From NCBI RefSeq assembly GCF_024713945.1, contig NC_134680.1, positions 5,515,501 to 5,579,500 on the forward strand: DNA of 64,000 nt, read 5' to 3'. The DNA is from Dermatophagoides farinae. Taxonomy: Eukaryota; Arthropoda; Arachnida; Sarcoptiformes; Pyroglyphidae. The notes below the pieces were generated by a model, which made no database searches, was not told the DNA's origin, and saw only the letters and a program-made list of their open reading frames with translations. Shown here in pieces: positions 34,976 to 46,600 of the stretch (positions within the stretch are counted from its first letter, which is position 1; each line of letters begins with the position of its first letter). The position numbers and the translations under genes are program-made.

Positions 34976-36983
34976 ATTCATTAGAAAATATTATCTTCTG
35001 AGTGGCCGATATTTTGTTGTTGTTGTTGTTGATGGGGCGAAATTTTTGTTGAATCATCAGATATTTAAAAGAAAAGAATTTTCGTCATCTTATTTGATTG
35101 AAACACGATGACTTTGTAATACTTTGTTGTTGTTGTTGTTCAATTTTGCCTCAATCTTAGATCTAAATTTTTTTTTCTTTTAGTTAATTTGATGACACTT
35201 TTTTGTTCATTTTGTTGGAGCGGCTAATAATTTTTCAATCAAATGAAAAACCAATACATTGATTATTTTTATTTTATTGAACTTTGACCTGATTGTTCTG
35301 GTTTATGACCCGTATATATGACCATATGTCTTTATTTGTTGTTGTTGTTGTTGTAGTTATTTCCACATTCAATGATCGGATCATTCATCGATTGATTGAT
35401 TGATTGATTTGTCTGCGGTTTTATATTCATTCATTCATTTGCTTTTGTTTTTCATTGTTGTTGTTGTTGTTGTTGTTTTATTTTTTTTTCATCAGGAATT
35501 ATCATGTTCAATCATCATGGAATCATCGAATGACATGTTTCTTTCCATGTATAAATTTTGTTATTATGATGACGATGATGACATTACATGTCACACACAC
35601 ACAAATACACACATTAAAAACATTCGAATTGAATGATGAAGAATTTTCGAATGTTAATGATGAATTAATAAAATGAAAAAAAAGAAGAAAAGAAAATAAA
35701 CCTGTATACAATGATGGACACCTGTCATGGACATTATTATTATCGATATGCGTAAAAGTAATAAACACACGAAATATCGAATGTGTGTGTGTGTGAATGT
35801 GTGTATTTTTGTTTGAAAAAACGTAATTTGGATTGTATTCGAATGTGGACAATATGTATTTTTTTCAAAAAAAGGAAATATACAACGAATACCATTCATA
35901 TAAGCTGTTACATAACTATTCAATTAAGTGAAAAAAATTTAATTGAATTAAATTCAATTTGATAAAAAAAGAAACAAATAATGAAGAAAGAAAGAAAAAA
36001 AAATTCCAGTACATTCACCTCTCACTCATTCATCATTAATACCAAGAATCCAATCTGAAAACCAATGACATTTATCGTTGAACATCAACATTCATTCATG
36101 GTTCCAAAATAATCGTCATTTTTAATCATCACCATCATCATCAAAGATCCACATCTGGCATGATGATGATAAAGTTGATGACAAGATATCTTTTGATTGG
36201 TCTAAATAATGATAATAAAAAAAAACTTTCTTAAATGATGATGATCATCATCATGACTATTACACACACACACACACCGAATTGATTTCAATGATTTTCG
36301 ATGATGATGGCGACCTATTCGCTAACGGAGAGATTCATTCTCACAACACAATCAATTAATGACCATGTTCAGCTGGATTCATTTTCAATGAAAAAAAAAC
36401 GAAGATGACGATGACGATGATGACCAATCTCATCTATATATCCAATGATTATTATCATCATTTTTACCAATTTTTCTGGATGTGTGTGTGTGTGTTCGTG
36501 TGTTCAAGTTTGTATCTATTTTGATGATGATGATGATGATGTTCTATGTAACAATTTAATGTTCAGGTCATTCAGGTCATGTATGCATCAGTCATCAATA
36601 TATATGGTGGTGATATGTTTTAATGTATAAATCCACCATGTGTGTGTGTGTGAATGTAAAAGGCGCGTAAATAAGAGAAGAAAAAAACCCCTTCAAGCTA
36701 TAAGACAATTTTATCATCAAAAAAATACTTTTTATATATATATATACATTATATAAGATTTGAAATGAATTTCCTTCTATTTTCAGCCACTGTATTTGAA
36801 TCTGTTTGTGTGTGTGTGTGTGTGTGTTTATTATTCCACTCGTTCAAAATGTTTGGAATTATTTATCCAGTTCAATTCAAAGTTATAAAAATTGTGATTA
36901 AAGAAAAAAAAACAATCGCTTATTATCTCTCTCTCTCTTTTTCTCATTTTCTTTGTCAATAAAATACGTCCGAATTACATTAT
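30362..36983. other. Gene-poor stretch, second part
   Basis: No coding sequence is supported. Contents include a 29-base A run (31256-31284), GGT repeats (31595-31618), CTTT repeats (31727-31753), CA repeats (32091-32110), TG repeats (33519-33552 interrupted, 34121-34136), CTT repeats (34829-34860), TTG repeats (34942-34974, 35018-35031, 35457-35476) and a CCAA/TTGG-type run at 32489-32506. The mirror ATGATGATGATCATCATCAT occurs at 36235-36254. Confidence 0.5.
34942..34974. repeat. (TTG)11 trinucleotide microsatellite
   Basis: This is an uninterrupted TTG run. The minus-strand reading gives a poly-Asn frame, which is an artefact. Further TTG blocks follow within 500 bp. Confidence 0.93.
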
Positions 36984-37112
36984 ACAAATGATCAGGTGAT
37001 CATTTGTTGTTATTATTAAAGTATCGATCACATGTGATCACTATTACTACTACTACTAATAATAATAATAATAATACCTAAAGGCTTAATGGTTAAAACC
37101 ATGTTTTAACCA
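36984..37112. repeat. Cluster of three perfect palindromes
   Basis: ACAAATGATCA-GG-TGATCATTTGT spans 36984-37007, GATCACATGTGATC spans 37026-37039 and TGGTTAAAAC-CAT-GTTTTAACCA spans 37090-37112. An ACT/AAT trinucleotide run separates the last two. The first two share the TGATCA core. Clustered dyads in 130 bp suggest a regulatory element bound by dimeric factors, but this is inference. Confidence 0.85.
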
Positions 37113-39763
37113 AAAAAAGAAAACGATAAGTATTGTCCCGATCCAATCATTATCATGATGATGATGATAGTGTATTGAATTCGATTAGTGAAGAAAAGCG
37201 ATAGAAATGAACAAGTAAAAAAAAAACATTCGTACCGATTAATCATTAATCCGACAAAATGGAACAAATTATTATTGTAAAAGTCAGGAAAAGAAAAATA
37301 CTTGTAGAGTATAGTGATGATGATCCACATAATAATGGTAATCCTATCCATAGCTTCTCATTCTTCTTTTTTTTACCGTTTCATCATCATCATCATCATC
37401 GTTCTCTTCAATTTTTTTTTCTTCGTTGTTGTTCATCGATATCATCAAATGATTATACAAGTGAACAACATACACACACACACAAATCGTGTCATAAATG
37501 TCATTAATTTAAAGATTAAATAGCCGGATAATAAAAGAGTGTGGTAGAGAGCAAATAAATGAAGAAGAAAAAAATTTTTTTTTTTTTTTTGTTAGTAGAA
37601 AAATATGAAGCCATAGAATTATATTTAAACGTTGCCCTCAATTCTTTAATCGATCATTAATCAATTCGAAGTGAGAGAGAGAGAGAGAGAGAGAGATGAA
37701 GAAAGGTGAAACTTTTTGATTTTTTTTTTGTCCACTGAACAACGGGAATAAAAATAATGATGATGATGATGACATTTTCATAAATATCATTTGATGGCAA
37801 TGATATTACTACCAACACATACACATTTTTTTTAAGTTTTCGTATTGTATGAAAAAAAAATTTTTTTTTTTTCACCAACTTTATATTTGTCTAAATACTT
37901 AGGGGTAAACCTGAATGAAGAATGTTTCACTGACATAATGATGAATGTATTATTATTCAATAAAATAAAATAGAAAAAAAATACATTGCTGATCAATAAT
38001 GATCATCATCATTTAACGGATTTGTCACATCATCATCATCATATTGTTTTGTCCCTATAATTATGATGACCTACATATATTGCACCTGTTGCGTATCTCC
38101 ATCAAGGGTAGTGAATCTGAAAAAAAATTTTCTTTTTTTTTCCTTCTTATTTACAAATCGGATTGAACCAATGAACAACACAATAGGAAAATAAATTTAT
38201 AGAAAAAAAAGAAATAAGAATTTATTATAAATTTTTTTTTCTTTGCGACAAAATTACAAAATTCAATGATAAAAAAAAAATAATAATAATAATGATGATT
38301 GAGTGAAGAAGTTACACATACACACACACAAGACACTTTGACTTTGTTATTATCATTTTTTTTTGTTTTGTTTAGGAATCATTTGTATGTATGTATGTAA
38401 AAACCATGCATTGATTGATTGATTCTGTACAGAATATTTTTCTCCAACGATTGAAAAATAATAATAATAATAATTGAAAGTGGAAAAAAAATTCCAGATT
38501 GTCCAATGGAACCATTCATTCATTCATTCATTCATTTTTTTTGTCTCCTGGACACATCATGTTTCCACGGAATATATCAATATTTGGGTATGTATGGATT
38601 GGTGTGGATGGACGGATGGATGGATGGTAATTATAAATATCTGTATAAAAAATTTAACATATGATAAGAAAAACATTTCATCATTTATATATATGGATGA
38701 ATGAATGAAAAAAAATGATATATTGGTAATTAGCAAAAAAATAATAAATTCTGGACAATTCTGGAAATGAAAAATTGTTGTTATGATCATGCATGTATGA
38801 TGAATGAAATGAAAACATATCTATGGTAAGGAATTCATGTTGTTGTTGTTGATGATGATGATGATGATGATATGATAATAGTAACTATTTTCAATCATTG
38901 AAAAAAAATAATGGTTTGTGATGAACGTGGTTTTAATATTACAATTTATTTTTTAAATGTGTAAATGAGGTTTGTGTGTGCTGATTTGATTAATGGATAG
39001 AGAAACAACACTATTTTGACTATTGTGATTGACACACTGTTCCAATATTTCTGTGTGTGTGTGTGTGTGTTTTGTATAAATATTACATTATTATGAACGG
39101 TGGGAATCCAATAAATCAATTTTTTTTTGTTACTAATAATAATGTTATACAAAGAAAAAAAAATGAGCGAGAAAATCAATGATAATGATAATGATGATGA
39201 TAATGACAAGAACATATCAATAGAGAGCTATAGAGAGAGAGAGAGGTATTTGAGAATTGGAAGATGAATATTCTTGGAAATTTTGGTCCCCAAAAAATGG
39301 TCAATATCGTTGTTGTTGGTATTCAGATTTATTTTTTTTTTATTTTTCCTCAAAAAAACTTTTCAATGATCCATGATGATGATGATGATGATGTTTGGAT
39401 GTTGAAAGACATTTGTTTGCTATCTTTGTGGATTGATTCTTTCGATTTCATGTTTTTTTGTTGTTGTTGTTGTTGTTGTTGTGGATGGAAAAAAAATTTG
39501 TTCAAAATAAATAAAGAAAAAAAAATATTCAAATGATGATGGAATGAATGAAAATTACAATGTTTTTGTTGTTGTTGTTGTATTACGAATGTCAATGAGA
39601 GAAATGAATGAATAAATGGAACAATAATAATAATAATAATAATAAAATGAAATGAAAATGAATAGAAAAAAAATAAACAAAAGAAAGAATCGAGCCACAT
39701 CAACAGTAAACAGAAAAACAAAACAAAAAAAAAATATAAAAAAAAATGTAAATTATAACCAGC

Positions 39764-39808
<45 letters not shown>

Positions 39809-40399
39809 TCATTGAATGTTATTAATGATGGATTCCATTATTCCATCCATTTGTTGATTATTATGGCCAAATATGGTTCACACACACACACACATTGAAT
39901 ACACATCTCAAAATTTGAATTATAAAGAAAAAAATGGTTCCAAAAAAAAACAACAACTTGATGAAATCATCATCATCATAATCTATATATGGATTCTATT
40001 CTATAAAACACATCATCATCATCATCATATTATCAAGCTATATAATATAACAAAGAATAAAAAAAAATTCTGTCATTTTGATCCGAATAATAATAATAAT
40101 TAAAAAAAATAAAAATGGACAACAAGTGAGAATAATGTTTTTTTTTTACACATTATATAAGCGGAAATATTATATTATTATTATGATGTGTAGTGATTTG
40201 AAGTAGTAGTAGTAGTAGAAATTCCGTAGAATAATAAAAAAAAGATTTGTGTGTGTGTGTGTGGGTGTATGTGGAATTTTATAAACCAATCATTAATCAA
40301 AAAAAAAAATTTACAGGAAAAAATATAAATTTGAGGAATTTTTTTTTCTTGAAACAAAAGAGATTCATTTGGTCAAATTGTTTTTGTTTTGACAATATG
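37113..40399. other. Gene-poor stretch downstream of the BTB gene
   Basis: No coding sequence is supported. The interval is dense in simple repeats, including GA (37675-37696), TTG (39459-39480, 39567-39579), CA (39766-39802) and TG (39052-39069, 40249-40261). The part nearest 40399 should include the 3' UTR of the minus-strand BTB gene, but I could not choose a poly(A) signal. Confidence 0.5.
39766..39802. repeat. (CA)18 dinucleotide microsatellite
   Basis: An uninterrupted AC run of 37 bases followed by an imperfect CA tail. Confidence 0.95.
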
Positions 40400-43300
40400 T
40401 CAAGCACTATGCGATGATGATGAGGCAGGACTACTATGATTTTCTAGATTTGTTGGAACATTAGATGAATCAATTGTTGTTGAATCTTTTTCATCGATCA
40501 TCATTGATGATGGTGGTGATGATGGCGATGATGTATCACCATTCGATTTATTATTCATTTGTTCATTATTGTTTTTATGATTGAGATGTTGATGATGGTT
40601 ATGATGATTATCACCATCATCAACATCATTGGCTGTTGTTGATGATTCTAATTTCATCATTGGTTCATCATTATTCGCTGACATTGTATCACCATCTGGT
40701 AGATCAGCATCGGTTGTAACTGATCCATCCATCTCTAAATCATCATTACCATAATCATCCATATCATCACCACCGATAGCATCATTTGTATTATCATTAT
40801 CCATTTCGGATTCACTTTTATTTGATTTTTCACTTGCATCACTCGAACCTTTTGATGAATGTCCCGATTTACGATTAGCAAAATTTGCTATCGATACATA
40901 TGATTGTAATGCTGCAGCTTCCGCTGAACCTGGTGATGTGCCTGATCCCATTGGCATATTAGCAACAGCAGTTCGTACCTTTGCACTAGCTAATGCAGCT
41001 AATTGTCTATTGATTTCGGCCAATGCTGGTGTATTACGCATCTGATGTATGTCACGATAATGTTTCATTAATGATTTTCGCCACGTATATTCTTTATTGC
41101 ATATATTACAGATATAAATCTGTTCTTCACGATTTGAATGGAAATAATCCATATGTTCTTTCAATGTTTGTTTATTACCATAGTATTTATTACAAATGTC
41201 ACATTTCCATTTACTTCCAACCCAACTGCCGCCCGAAGCGGCTGCTGCACTACTTCCACCTCCACCACCGCCCGAAGCGGATGCAGATGATGTAGATGAT
41301 GATGGTGATGATGCGGAAGGATGATTTGGTCCAGGAGGCGTTGTTTTTATTGATGGTGAAAATGAAGAGAATAATTGTGATTTTTCACTAGACGGTACAC
41401 TTGATGAACGAACACTATTATTATGTTTTTTCGGTGGTACAATATCAACTGTTGTACCAGCTGGTGATGATGATGATGGTGGATTGGAATTATGATGATG
41501 CATTAATGGTGATGATGGCTTAATAGATACATCAATACTATTGTTAAGAGCAACGGAAACTGCATTTGAATTCGGTAATTTCATTCGTTTATTATTTTCA
41601 TTATTCATTCGATTATTATCATTTCCACTTGTGGAACCTGTTGAATATGGTGGTTTAAATGTACGTCGTCTTTTCTGTTGTGATGAAGATGATTGTGATG
41701 ATGATGATTGTGGCTGTGTTTGTTGTAAGGGTGATGGTGATTGATCATTATAATCAGAAAATGATGGTATAATTGTTGGATCAGCTTCAACTTCAATCAT
41801 ACATGGTACTTGTGGAGCAAACGGTGATGGAACAATCGATCCGAATGGTAATGATTGTTGTTTGGAATCTATACTTGTCGTTGACATATTATCACCTATC
41901 GTACTATTGCAATCATTTGAACTATCATCTTTAATAATTAAACGTTTATCATCATCATTTTCATCAAGATCGTCATCATCGTCTTCTTCAGAATTTAGAT
42001 TTAAAAATGTATTATATAATGCAGCTGCTGATGTACCTTGTGGTAGCATTTGATCTAAACTTGATGCAAGTGCTAATGCAGCTTGTGCTGAATGTATGTT
42101 GGTTGGAAATTTTTGTTTACGTCTACTACCACCACCGGATGATGAAATTGAAGAATTTGATGAATCAAAACGATTATTTACTGAAGGTGGTGGTGGTGGT
42201 GGCGGTGGAACAATATTATTATTGAATAAAGCAAATGCAGCCGCCGCCGCTGCTGCTTGACCATTATTATAGATACTTTTCGGTGTACTACTTTGATGTG
42301 CTGGCGTTAGATTAGCTGTTGTTGAGCCTAATATCGATGATTCATTACGTAATGATGGTGACTGATCCCGTTGTTGTTTATTACCGCTTGTTGGTACGAC
42401 TAAATTATTTCGATATTGACTTAATAATAATTGATTGCTCATTCCATTTAGAAATTTATTTATATGATGATTATGATGTTGTTGTTGATGATGATGATGA
42501 TTACCATTCGGTAATGATGATGAACTTTGATTATGATTGTGATGATGATTATTATGATGGTTACTATTATTTCTATGTTCATAATGATGAGAATGATGAT
42601 GATGATTATGGTGATTCGGTGTAACGGTCGGTGTGGTCATCGCTTTCAATGATGCTAATGATGAATTCATCATTGTTGGTGGTGATGGTGGTGGTGAATT
42701 AACACCAACTGTATGTCCATTCAACAGGTTAGCGGCAGCAGCAGCAGCGGCAGCTGCGGCCGATGTTTTTATTGAAAAGCCATTATTTTTGGCATTATTA
42801 GTACCGGTGGTGGTTGTGTTTGCTGATGGTGGTGCACCGGAAATCACTTCAATACCACTATCACTGATAGAATCTTCATTATTTGTTGTCGAGGTTGTTG
42901 TTGTTGTTGTACCATTATTATTGAATACAATGTTCACATTGGAGAGACCTTTTATATTGAGCAAACGTGCAGAACGAAGAAATGATTCAATAGAATCGAC
43001 TTTCACTTCAACATGACCATCATATATAAATCTTAATATAGCTTCCATGTCGGTCATTTTAATTTCCGTTGGTAATATCATGACTGTATTACAATTATTA
43101 CAACCACCACTACCGGTACCACCATTACCGGAACCGCCTAAAGAAATAATATCGTTGTTATTATTGTAAAATGAACTTAATGCATCACGAATATAAAGAG
43201 AGGCGGCTGCCATCACAACACGATGACATTTGAACATTCTTCCCGGACAACAGATGACCAAATCGGTGAATAGACCATTGGCCAATAATGAACTTAATGA

Positions 43301-43618
43301 TTCAAATGATTCTAGATCATTTCCTTTACGAAAACTAACAGTTTTTTCGCCATTATTTTGATCAGTGTTTGATTTATTTGTTGATCCCATCATTGATGAT
43401 GATGATGATGATGATTGTAATGATGGCAGATGTCTTGATTTGGATGTTGTTGTCATGGATGAAGATGATAATGATCCAATACCACCACCAATACCATTAC
43501 ATAATGAATTTTTATTGGATGATCCTGTTGAGCATGAAATTTGCTGCTCAAATGCAGCAGAAAATTTGGACTCCAATGAAGTTTCCATTTGTGGCGCTGT
43601 TAATGACGATGTATGCAT
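40400..43618 (-). CDS. BTB/POZ-C2H2 zinc-finger regulator
   Basis: One uninterrupted frame of 1072 residues. A BTB domain spans about residues 100-225: LLANGLFTDLVICCPGRMFK, CHRVVMAAASLYIRD, then ILRFIYDGHVEV and FLRSARLLNIKGL. A Gly/Asn/Ser-rich insertion of about 30 residues (about 150-182) separates the dimer helix from the next strand. Two tandem C2H2 fingers lie at about 803-855, starting WKCDICNKYYG and YICNICNKEYTW, with C-x2-C-x12-H-x4-H spacing and a short linker as in tramtrack-type proteins. Long Ser, Asn, His, Gln, Ala (about 285), Pro (about 470) and acidic tracts fill the rest. The expected role is a nuclear sequence-specific repressor or developmental regulator. An in-frame TAG lies six codons before ATG 43618, supporting this start, although ATATTAG there could also be an acceptor from a non-coding exon. 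The exact orthologue is not recognised. Many plus-strand frames here are shadows. Confidence 0.9.
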   Translation of the reverse strand: MHTSSLTAPQMETSLESKFSAAFEQQISCSTGSSNKNSLCNGIGGGIGSLSSSSMTTTSKSRHLPSLQSSSSSSSMMGSTNKSNTDQNNGEKTVSFRKGNDLESFESLSSLLANGLFTDLVICCPGRMFKCHRVVMAAASLYIRDALSSFYNNNNDIISLGGSGNGGTGSGGCNNCNTVMILPTEIKMTDMEAILRFIYDGHVEVKVDSIESFLRSARLLNIKGLSNVNIVFNNNGTTTTTTSTTNNEDSISDSGIEVISGAPPSANTTTTGTNNAKNNGFSIKTSAAAAAAAAAANLLNGHTVGVNSPPPSPPTMMNSSLASLKAMTTPTVTPNHHNHHHHSHHYEHRNNSNHHNNHHHNHNQSSSSLPNGNHHHHQQQHHNHHINKFLNGMSNQLLLSQYRNNLVVPTSGNKQQRDQSPSLRNESSILGSTTANLTPAHQSSTPKSIYNNGQAAAAAAAFALFNNNIVPPPPPPPPSVNNRFDSSNSSISSSGGGSRRKQKFPTNIHSAQAALALASSLDQMLPQGTSAAALYNTFLNLNSEEDDDDDLDENDDDKRLIIKDDSSNDCNSTIGDNMSTTSIDSKQQSLPFGSIVPSPFAPQVPCMIEVEADPTIIPSFSDYNDQSPSPLQQTQPQSSSSQSSSSQQKRRRTFKPPYSTGSTSGNDNNRMNNENNKRMKLPNSNAVSVALNNSIDVSIKPSSPLMHHHNSNPPSSSSPAGTTVDIVPPKKHNNSVRSSSVPSSEKSQLFSSFSPSIKTTPPGPNHPSASSPSSSTSSASASGGGGGGSSAAAASGGSWVGSKWKCDICNKYYGNKQTLKEHMDYFHSNREEQIYICNICNKEYTWRKSLMKHYRDIHQMRNTPALAEINRQLAALASAKVRTAVANMPMGSGTSPGSAEAAALQSYVSIANFANRKSGHSSKGSSDASEKSNKSESEMDNDNTNDAIGGDDMDDYGNDDLEMDGSVTTDADLPDGDTMSANNDEPMMKLESSTTANDVDDGDNHHNHHQHLNHKNNNEQMNNKSNGDTSSPSSPPSSMMIDEKDSTTIDSSNVPTNLENHSSPASSSSHSA

Positions 43619-46600
43619 TTGGAATCGTTTTGTTTTCTAATATATTAAATATAGAAAGTGTGTGTATGTATGTATGTATGTATGTATTTGTTGATTTGGA
43701 AGATTATTCGTGATTAATAATAATAATAATAATAATCACTAAATTGATTGGAATTGATGAGGAAGATGGTGATGATAAAAATTGGACCCACAATTGAATA
43801 ATGGTGATTTCGAATTACATTTACACACAAACATACAAAGAATCAATTATTCGGTTATAACCTACAATGAAAATTGAAGAAAAGAATAAAAGAAAAAAAA
43901 ATTAATTGAAATAAATTTATAAAATGCGGAAATTGAATTAAATTTCATTAAAAGTAGAATACAAATGTGTAATACAGAATAAAATTCTACATCCATTCAA
44001 TCCATTTCATTAAAATCAATTATTAGCCATCAATCAACAAATGACAATGTTTAATTTTCTTCCCCTTCCCTCCCCATCCACATCCAATATTCCAAATGCA
44101 GAATATTAATTTGAATGAACATTTTATGGCCTTCATTTGATTCATCTTTGTCATCAACATTTATACGAAATTTTCCCATTTAAAATACAATGGCGCCATT
44201 ATGCATACATACATATATGAAATACGGTCATCACAATCATCATCAATAGAAGTGCAAGAATGGGAATATACAAATATTAGAAAAAAAACGGGCCAAATGT
44301 TTTTTTTTTTTTTAAATGAGCGCCTCCTATTTGGCCATGAGTACAATGCACCACACACACACACATTTATAAGGACAAACAAATATCAAACATTAACGAT
44401 CATCATCATCATCATCATCATTTTTATATTTATATGAATCTTTCTTTTGGTCGAAAAAAAATAAAATAAAAATGAAAAAAAAGAGAAAAAAAAGAAGAAA
44501 AATACGAACATGTAGAAAAAAAAGAATCGATTATTAGTCAAAGGAGGAAAAATGAATGATGATTTCGAATGGTGGTGGTGGTGGTGGTGATGGTGATGGT
44601 GGTTTGATGACAAAAGACAAATATGTATAAAAAGAACTATATGTGAATGTGATGATGATGAGCTTTATTTATTGGTTTATTTAAAAAAAAAAAATGAAAA
44701 TGGCAAAATCTTTCCATTACTGCCTGTTGCTGTTGCTGCTGAATTTCAATACATCCTTATCATTTCATTCATTATTGTTGTTTTTTTTATCCAAGAATTT
44801 TTTTTTAGCAATTCTTTTTCAATTCACATTTATTTCCAATGAATTTAAACAATTTCATGGAAAAAAAACATATGATTGCGAATTATTACAACTATATAGA
44901 TAAAATCAAAACCGTTAAAACACGAGAGAGAGAAAGAGAGAAAAAACGGGCCAATATAAAATATTTATCGTGTTGCCTAGAAATTTGTCATTATATGATT
45001 CGGGGAAGCAAAAAAAAAAAAACAATTCATATAACAAGAATAACATACCTGTTGATTGATTGATTAATGTTCAACACAACAACAAAATACCAGTAAAAAA
45101 AAGAGAGAAAAATTCATTGGATTTTCATGTGATAAAAAGAATGAAATGAATCTCTAATGAGTTGAGAGTTGGCCCATCAACACCAAAAAAAAACAATTTT
45201 TACACACATGAATCGCACTTGTAAATGGTTATACAAATATATACTGTATTCACCTGAATATGATGATAGAGAAGGGGGAGGAAAACAAAATACAAAAAAA
45301 AGTGCTAAGTAAACGAATATTATTTTTTTCATACTTTTTTTTCTTCCTCATTTCATCATTCCTGTGTGTGTGTGTTAACAAAATTGGTCAAACGAATAAG
45401 AATCTAACAATTATGATGATGATGATGATGCCGGTGATGATGACGATGAAGAAACAACAACAAAAAAGGCAAACAAAAGAGCTACACAAATAATAAATGG
45501 GAAAAGAGAAAAAATTCAAATTCATCGAATTTCTCTCTATATCGTTTGTTAGATGAATGTGTGAGAACGCATTCAATTTTTTTTTGTGTGTGTTTTGTTG
45601 ATCATCAAATATAGAATGTTCGATTTGTCATCACCATCATCAACGATAACATTTGACGAATTGAATTTGTAATCAATCATCATAATCAAAGTTCAGAACC
45701 GCAAAAAAAATGATATGAAATTTGAGTCATCAGAAAAAAAAGGCAAATGAGAAAGAAAACAGATAGATAAAGAAATAAAAAAAAAAATATCGAGAACATT
45801 CAAAAGCAAAGTAAGAATTTTCCATTTTTTTTTAATTTCTGATCAACACACACACACATTACATAGCACAAACACAAGTTGATGAAAATTCGATTATCAA
45901 TGAACCACATGATGATGATAAGAGAGACTAAAAATACTACTACCACCACCACCACACCACAACCACACATGCACACACACACACAAAAAAATTCAAAAAG
46001 AAAAGCTTACACAATTGCAAATATTAGAAACGAAGACCTTTGAATTCTTTCATTCTTTTTTTTCCACCCAACCCCCACTACCTCCCAAAATCCTACTCAA
46101 CTCCTCATTTTCATTTTTTTTCCAAAATCTAAAAATTGATTTTTTTTTTCATTCGAATTGAAAATCATTTTTTTTCAAAGTAAATAAAAAAAGAAATGTT
46201 TCTCTCTCTCTCTGTGTGTGTGTGATATGGATTTTTTTTCATTTTCAATTGATAATAATAATCGAATGTGGATGATGGATATCGATAATTTTTGGTTTTT
46301 AGATTTGGATGGTATGGCTCATGGTTTATTATCAATGATGATGGATGATGATGGTATGATTATCTTTTCTCTATATCAATATTCAAGAACTTTGACTAAA
46401 TTTGATGATAATTCCATCATAAAAAAGTTTTTTCTTTTTTTTTGGATAACCAGAAAATTATTATTATCATCATCATTTGATTAATATATCATTCTTTTCA
46501 ATTTTCTTTTTTTTTTGTTGTCGTTGTCATCGTATCAAACAATTTGGATGATGATAAACAATCATCGACCATTTATTATCAGAAATAGAGAGAGAAAAAA

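Noticed and set aside
41023-43713. Several plus-strand frames across the BTB gene
   Set aside because: They are antisense shadows of the Ser/Asn/His-rich coding sequence, rich in Asp, Tyr and Met from complementary triplets.
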